Source of the DNA: Anaerolineae bacterium
Lineage (GTDB): Bacteria; Chloroflexota; Anaerolineae; Aggregatilineales; Aggregatilineaceae
Direction of reading: 5' to 3'
DNA: 64,000 bases
NCBI GenBank assembly: GCA_018432315.1
Contig: JAHDLB010000001.1
Coordinates: 350,656-414,655 of the forward strand
In this document: positions 62,336-64,000 of the stretch, piece after piece
Layout of the letters: each line of letters begins with the position of its first letter
How positions within the stretch are numbered: the stretch's first letter is position 1
Notes under the pieces: generated by a model
The model's input: only the letters and a program-made list of their open reading frames with translations
What the model was told of the DNA's origin: nothing
The model's database searches: none
Program-made: the position numbers and the translations under genes

Positions 62336-62373
62336 CGCCCGGCGGTTGGCCCACGCGCCCCGCCGGGCGTTTT
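62336..62373 (+). terminator. Intrinsic terminator of the iol operon
   Basis: Perfect 10-bp stem, CGCCCGGCGG (62336-62345) and CCGCCGGGCG (62360-62369), followed by TTTT. It is the only hairpin in the window with a proper T-run directly attached, 30 bp after the iolG stop. Confidence 0.85.
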
Positions 62374-62491
62374 GATCCGGGCCGATTCCCGGCGGGGGCT
62401 GCGCTCTCCAACCAAATACGGGTTATACTGAGTCAGATCGGTCTTTTCATCACACCTTCAACGTCCACACAAGAGCCAGGGAGACTGAGCG

Positions 62492-63496
62492 ATGTCCGTA
62501 CCACAGAACGTGATCGAGGCGAAGGAAACCCACAAAGAGAGCTTGATGGACAAGGCCAACGTGGTTGGGGTTGGCGTGGGGTACAAGGTGACCGGCGGCG
62601 AGCGGACTGGCGAACTCAGCGTGGCGGTGCTCGTGCGCGAGAAGGTCCCGGCGGAGCAGTTGGATCCCCAGGCCGTGGTGCCGCCCCGGCTGGATGGCGT
62701 CACGACGGACGTCGTCCAGGTGGGGGAGATTCGCGCCTTGCAGGCCCGGACCGATCGCTGGCGGCCCGCGCCGCCCGGCGTGAGCATCGGCCACTACCAG
62801 ATCACGGCGGGCACGTTCGGCGCGGTGGTGCGCGACCGGGCCAGCGGCGCGCGGCTGATCCTGTCCAACAACCACGTCATCGCCAACAGCAACGACGCGG
62901 CTGCCGGCGACCCGATCCTGCAGCCCGGCCCGATCGATGGCGGCGCGCCGGGCAGCGACGTGATCGCGCGCCTGGAGCGATTCTGCCCGATCGTGTTCGC
63001 CACCGCGCCGGGCGAGTGCGCCATCGCGGGGGGCGCGGCGGGGCTGGCGAATGTCCTGGCGCGGCTGCTCGGCTCGCGGCACCGGCTGCAAGCGGTGCGG
63101 GTCAACCCGCAGGCGACCAACCGCGTGGATGCCGCCGTGGGGCGCCCGCTGCAAGACGACCTGATCATGGACGAGATTCTCGAGATCGGCCTGATCCAGG
63201 GCACGCGGGCGCCCGCCTTGCTGATGCCGGTGCGCAAGTCCGGGCGGTCGACGGGCCTGACGACCGGCGAGATCACGGTCATCGACGCCACGGTGAACGT
63301 CAGCTACGACAACCAGACGGCCCAGTTCGAGGGGCAGATCGTGTCGGGGCCGATGTCGGCGCCCGGCGACTCCGGCTCGCTGCTGGTCGCGGACGATTCG
63401 CTGCAAGCGGTGGGGCTGCTGTTCGCGGGGTCCGATCAAACCACGGTCTACAACCCGATCCAGGACGTGCTCGAGTGTCTCGACATCGTGATCTGA
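62492..63496 (+). CDS. Trypsin-fold serine protease-like protein with N-terminal KANVVGVGVG domain
   Basis: A 334-residue protein without signal peptide. Residues about 15-86 form a small domain with the motif LMDKANVVGVGVG and RTGELSVAVLVREKV. Then comes a trypsin-like fold with His128 (ILSNNHVIAN), Asp213 (NRVDAAVGR) and Ser294 (APGDSGSLLV), in the correct order, so it is probably catalytic. The overall layout resembles NAL1-type bacterial peptidase-like proteins. Its substrate is unknown. The next gene, 15 bp on, is a copy of the N-terminal domain alone. Confidence 0.8.
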   Translation: MSVPQNVIEAKETHKESLMDKANVVGVGVGYKVTGGERTGELSVAVLVREKVPAEQLDPQAVVPPRLDGVTTDVVQVGEIRALQARTDRWRPAPPGVSIGHYQITAGTFGAVVRDRASGARLILSNNHVIANSNDAAAGDPILQPGPIDGGAPGSDVIARLERFCPIVFATAPGECAIAGGAAGLANVLARLLGSRHRLQAVRVNPQATNRVDAAVGRPLQDDLIMDEILEIGLIQGTRAPALLMPVRKSGRSTGLTTGEITVIDATVNVSYDNQTAQFEGQIVSGPMSAPGDSGSLLVADDSLQAVGLLFAGSDQTTVYNPIQDVLECLDIVI

Positions 63497-63511
63497 GGCG
63501 AGGATGGTGCA

Positions 63512-63790
63512 ATGAGCCACGATAACCACGACAGCGCGGCTGACCAGGCGAGGGTTCAGGCGGTCAAGCGGGCACACGCACCGTCCCTGATGAAGAAGGC
63601 GAACGTAGTGGGCGTCGGCGTGGGCCTGCGCGAGCGCGGCGGCGTCCGCACCGGCGAGGTGGCGCTCGTCGTGATGGTGCGCCGCAAGGTGCCGCTCGCG
63701 GACCTGGCGCCCGAGGACGTGATCCCGTCCACCCTGGACGGCGTTCCGGTAGACGTGCAGGTCGCCGGGACGCTTTCCGCCCAGGCGTGA
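63512..63790 (+). CDS. Stand-alone N-terminal-domain paralogue of the adjacent protease
   Basis: A 92-residue protein. Residues 26-92 align with residues 18-86 of the preceding protease without large gaps: both have LM-KANVVGVGVG, GG-RTGE, VR-KVP, LDGV and a final ALQA/SAQA. The protease domain is absent. An acidic/His-containing N-terminal tail of 25 residues is different. GGCGAGG precedes the ATG. The tight spacing suggests cotranslation and a joint function, such as a chaperone, inhibitor or binding partner. Confidence 0.75.
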   Translation: MSHDNHDSAADQARVQAVKRAHAPSLMKKANVVGVGVGLRERGGVRTGEVALVVMVRRKVPLADLAPEDVIPSTLDGVPVDVQVAGTLSAQA

Positions 63791-63856
63791 GGCGCGGCGG
63801 GGCGGGGAATCCGCAATACGCGCGCCGGTCGGGCTGACCGGGAGCGGTAGAACTGC

Positions 63857-63885
63857 TGTCAGGGCAAACGCATCAAAACGTGAAT
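63857..63885. mobile_element. Possible left end of an insertion sequence
   Basis: The segment around GTCAGGGCAAACGCATCAA lies 50-80 bp upstream of a partial gene with transposase-like start. Its position and AT-rich context inside GC-rich DNA would fit a terminal inverted repeat, but the other end is outside the window and cannot be compared. Confidence 0.3.
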
Positions 63886-63936
63886 AAAAGCTGGGGGGCG
63901 CTAGAATCCATCGCAACGGAGAGAGAAGAGGTTGAG

Positions 63937-64000
63937 ATGGACGACGAAGCGCACGTCAGCCTGGAAGTCTACTTTGGGGATATGCCCGACCCGCGCGTGA
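63937..64000 (+). CDS. Partial gene, probable ISAs1/H-repeat-type transposase N terminus
   Basis: Only 21 codons are present. The peptide MDDEAHVSLEVYFGDMPDPR resembles the N terminus of DDE transposases with the assoc domain (a short helix followed by F-x-x-L/M-PDPR). GAGG lies just upstream of the ATG, and TAGAAT (63902-63907) could be a -10 box. The identification rests on one short motif. Confidence 0.45.
   Translation, partial: MDDEAHVSLEVYFGDMPDPRV

Overview
The window is 64 kb of high-G+C DNA (about two thirds G+C by eye), densely coding, with no rRNA, tRNA or CRISPR array that I can see. The gene content suggests a free-living heterotroph of the Chloroflexota (an Anaerolineae-like lineage), with medium confidence. 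The reasons are many carbohydrate ABC systems, each beside its own GntR/LacI-type regulator, a giant BTAD/NB-ARC/TPR regulator, F420/FMN luciferase-like enzymes, RNase J, and substrate-binding proteins whose signal peptides end in Ala-x-Ala/Gln without a lipoprotein cysteine.

Layout. 1-7.3 kb: a cut-off 2-hydroxyacid dehydrogenase, a divergent GntR regulator, a sugar ABC importer (binding protein and two permeases), a transaldolase-like aldolase, a hydrolase, a remnant of a copper P-type ATPase, an Asp/Glu racemase-like gene and a fucose mutarotase-like gene. 8.2-14.7 kb: a complete branched-chain amino acid (Liv) ABC operon with an unusually long LivM, ending in a DMT exporter. 15-20.8 kb: an MFS transporter and a secreted Cys-containing protein on either side of a 1141-residue SARP-type regulator; both flanking promoters carry 11-bp-spaced GGGACG/GGAACG repeats. 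21-22.7 kb: a DinB-like protein, a His/Glu-rich membrane protein and a lone cyclic-nucleotide-binding domain. 22.7-26.8 kb: a MarR regulator and an mhq-like quinone/aromatic detoxification set. 26.8-29.9 kb: RNase J followed after 25 bp by a DEAD-box helicase with a fused cold-shock domain. 30.2-37 kb: a LacI-controlled beta-glucoside operon (regulator, binding protein, two permeases, GH3). 37.1-41.3 kb: methylmalonate-semialdehyde dehydrogenase and a secreted CARDB-repeat protein. 41.6-45.3 kb: a peptide-type ABC importer without ATPases. 45.3-56 kb: an AraR-like regulator and a mannoside-type operon (ABC importer with its own ATPase, PHP hydrolase, GH38 alpha-mannosidase, DUF6273-like protein). 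56-62.4 kb: a LacI regulator and the myo-inositol genes iolC-iolD-iolE-iolG, closed by an intrinsic terminator. 62.5-63.8 kb: a trypsin-fold protease and a stand-alone copy of its N-terminal domain. The right edge probably enters an insertion sequence.

Themes. Five different ABC operons all place a strong GC hairpin between the binding-protein gene and the first permease gene, probably to set protein ratios. Several catabolic operons have sigma70-like promoters with a palindromic operator directly downstream of the -10 box. The SARP-type repeat arrays and the RNase J/cold-shock-helicase operon are the two most interesting systems. Functions are read from sequence motifs and gene order; no database search was possible.
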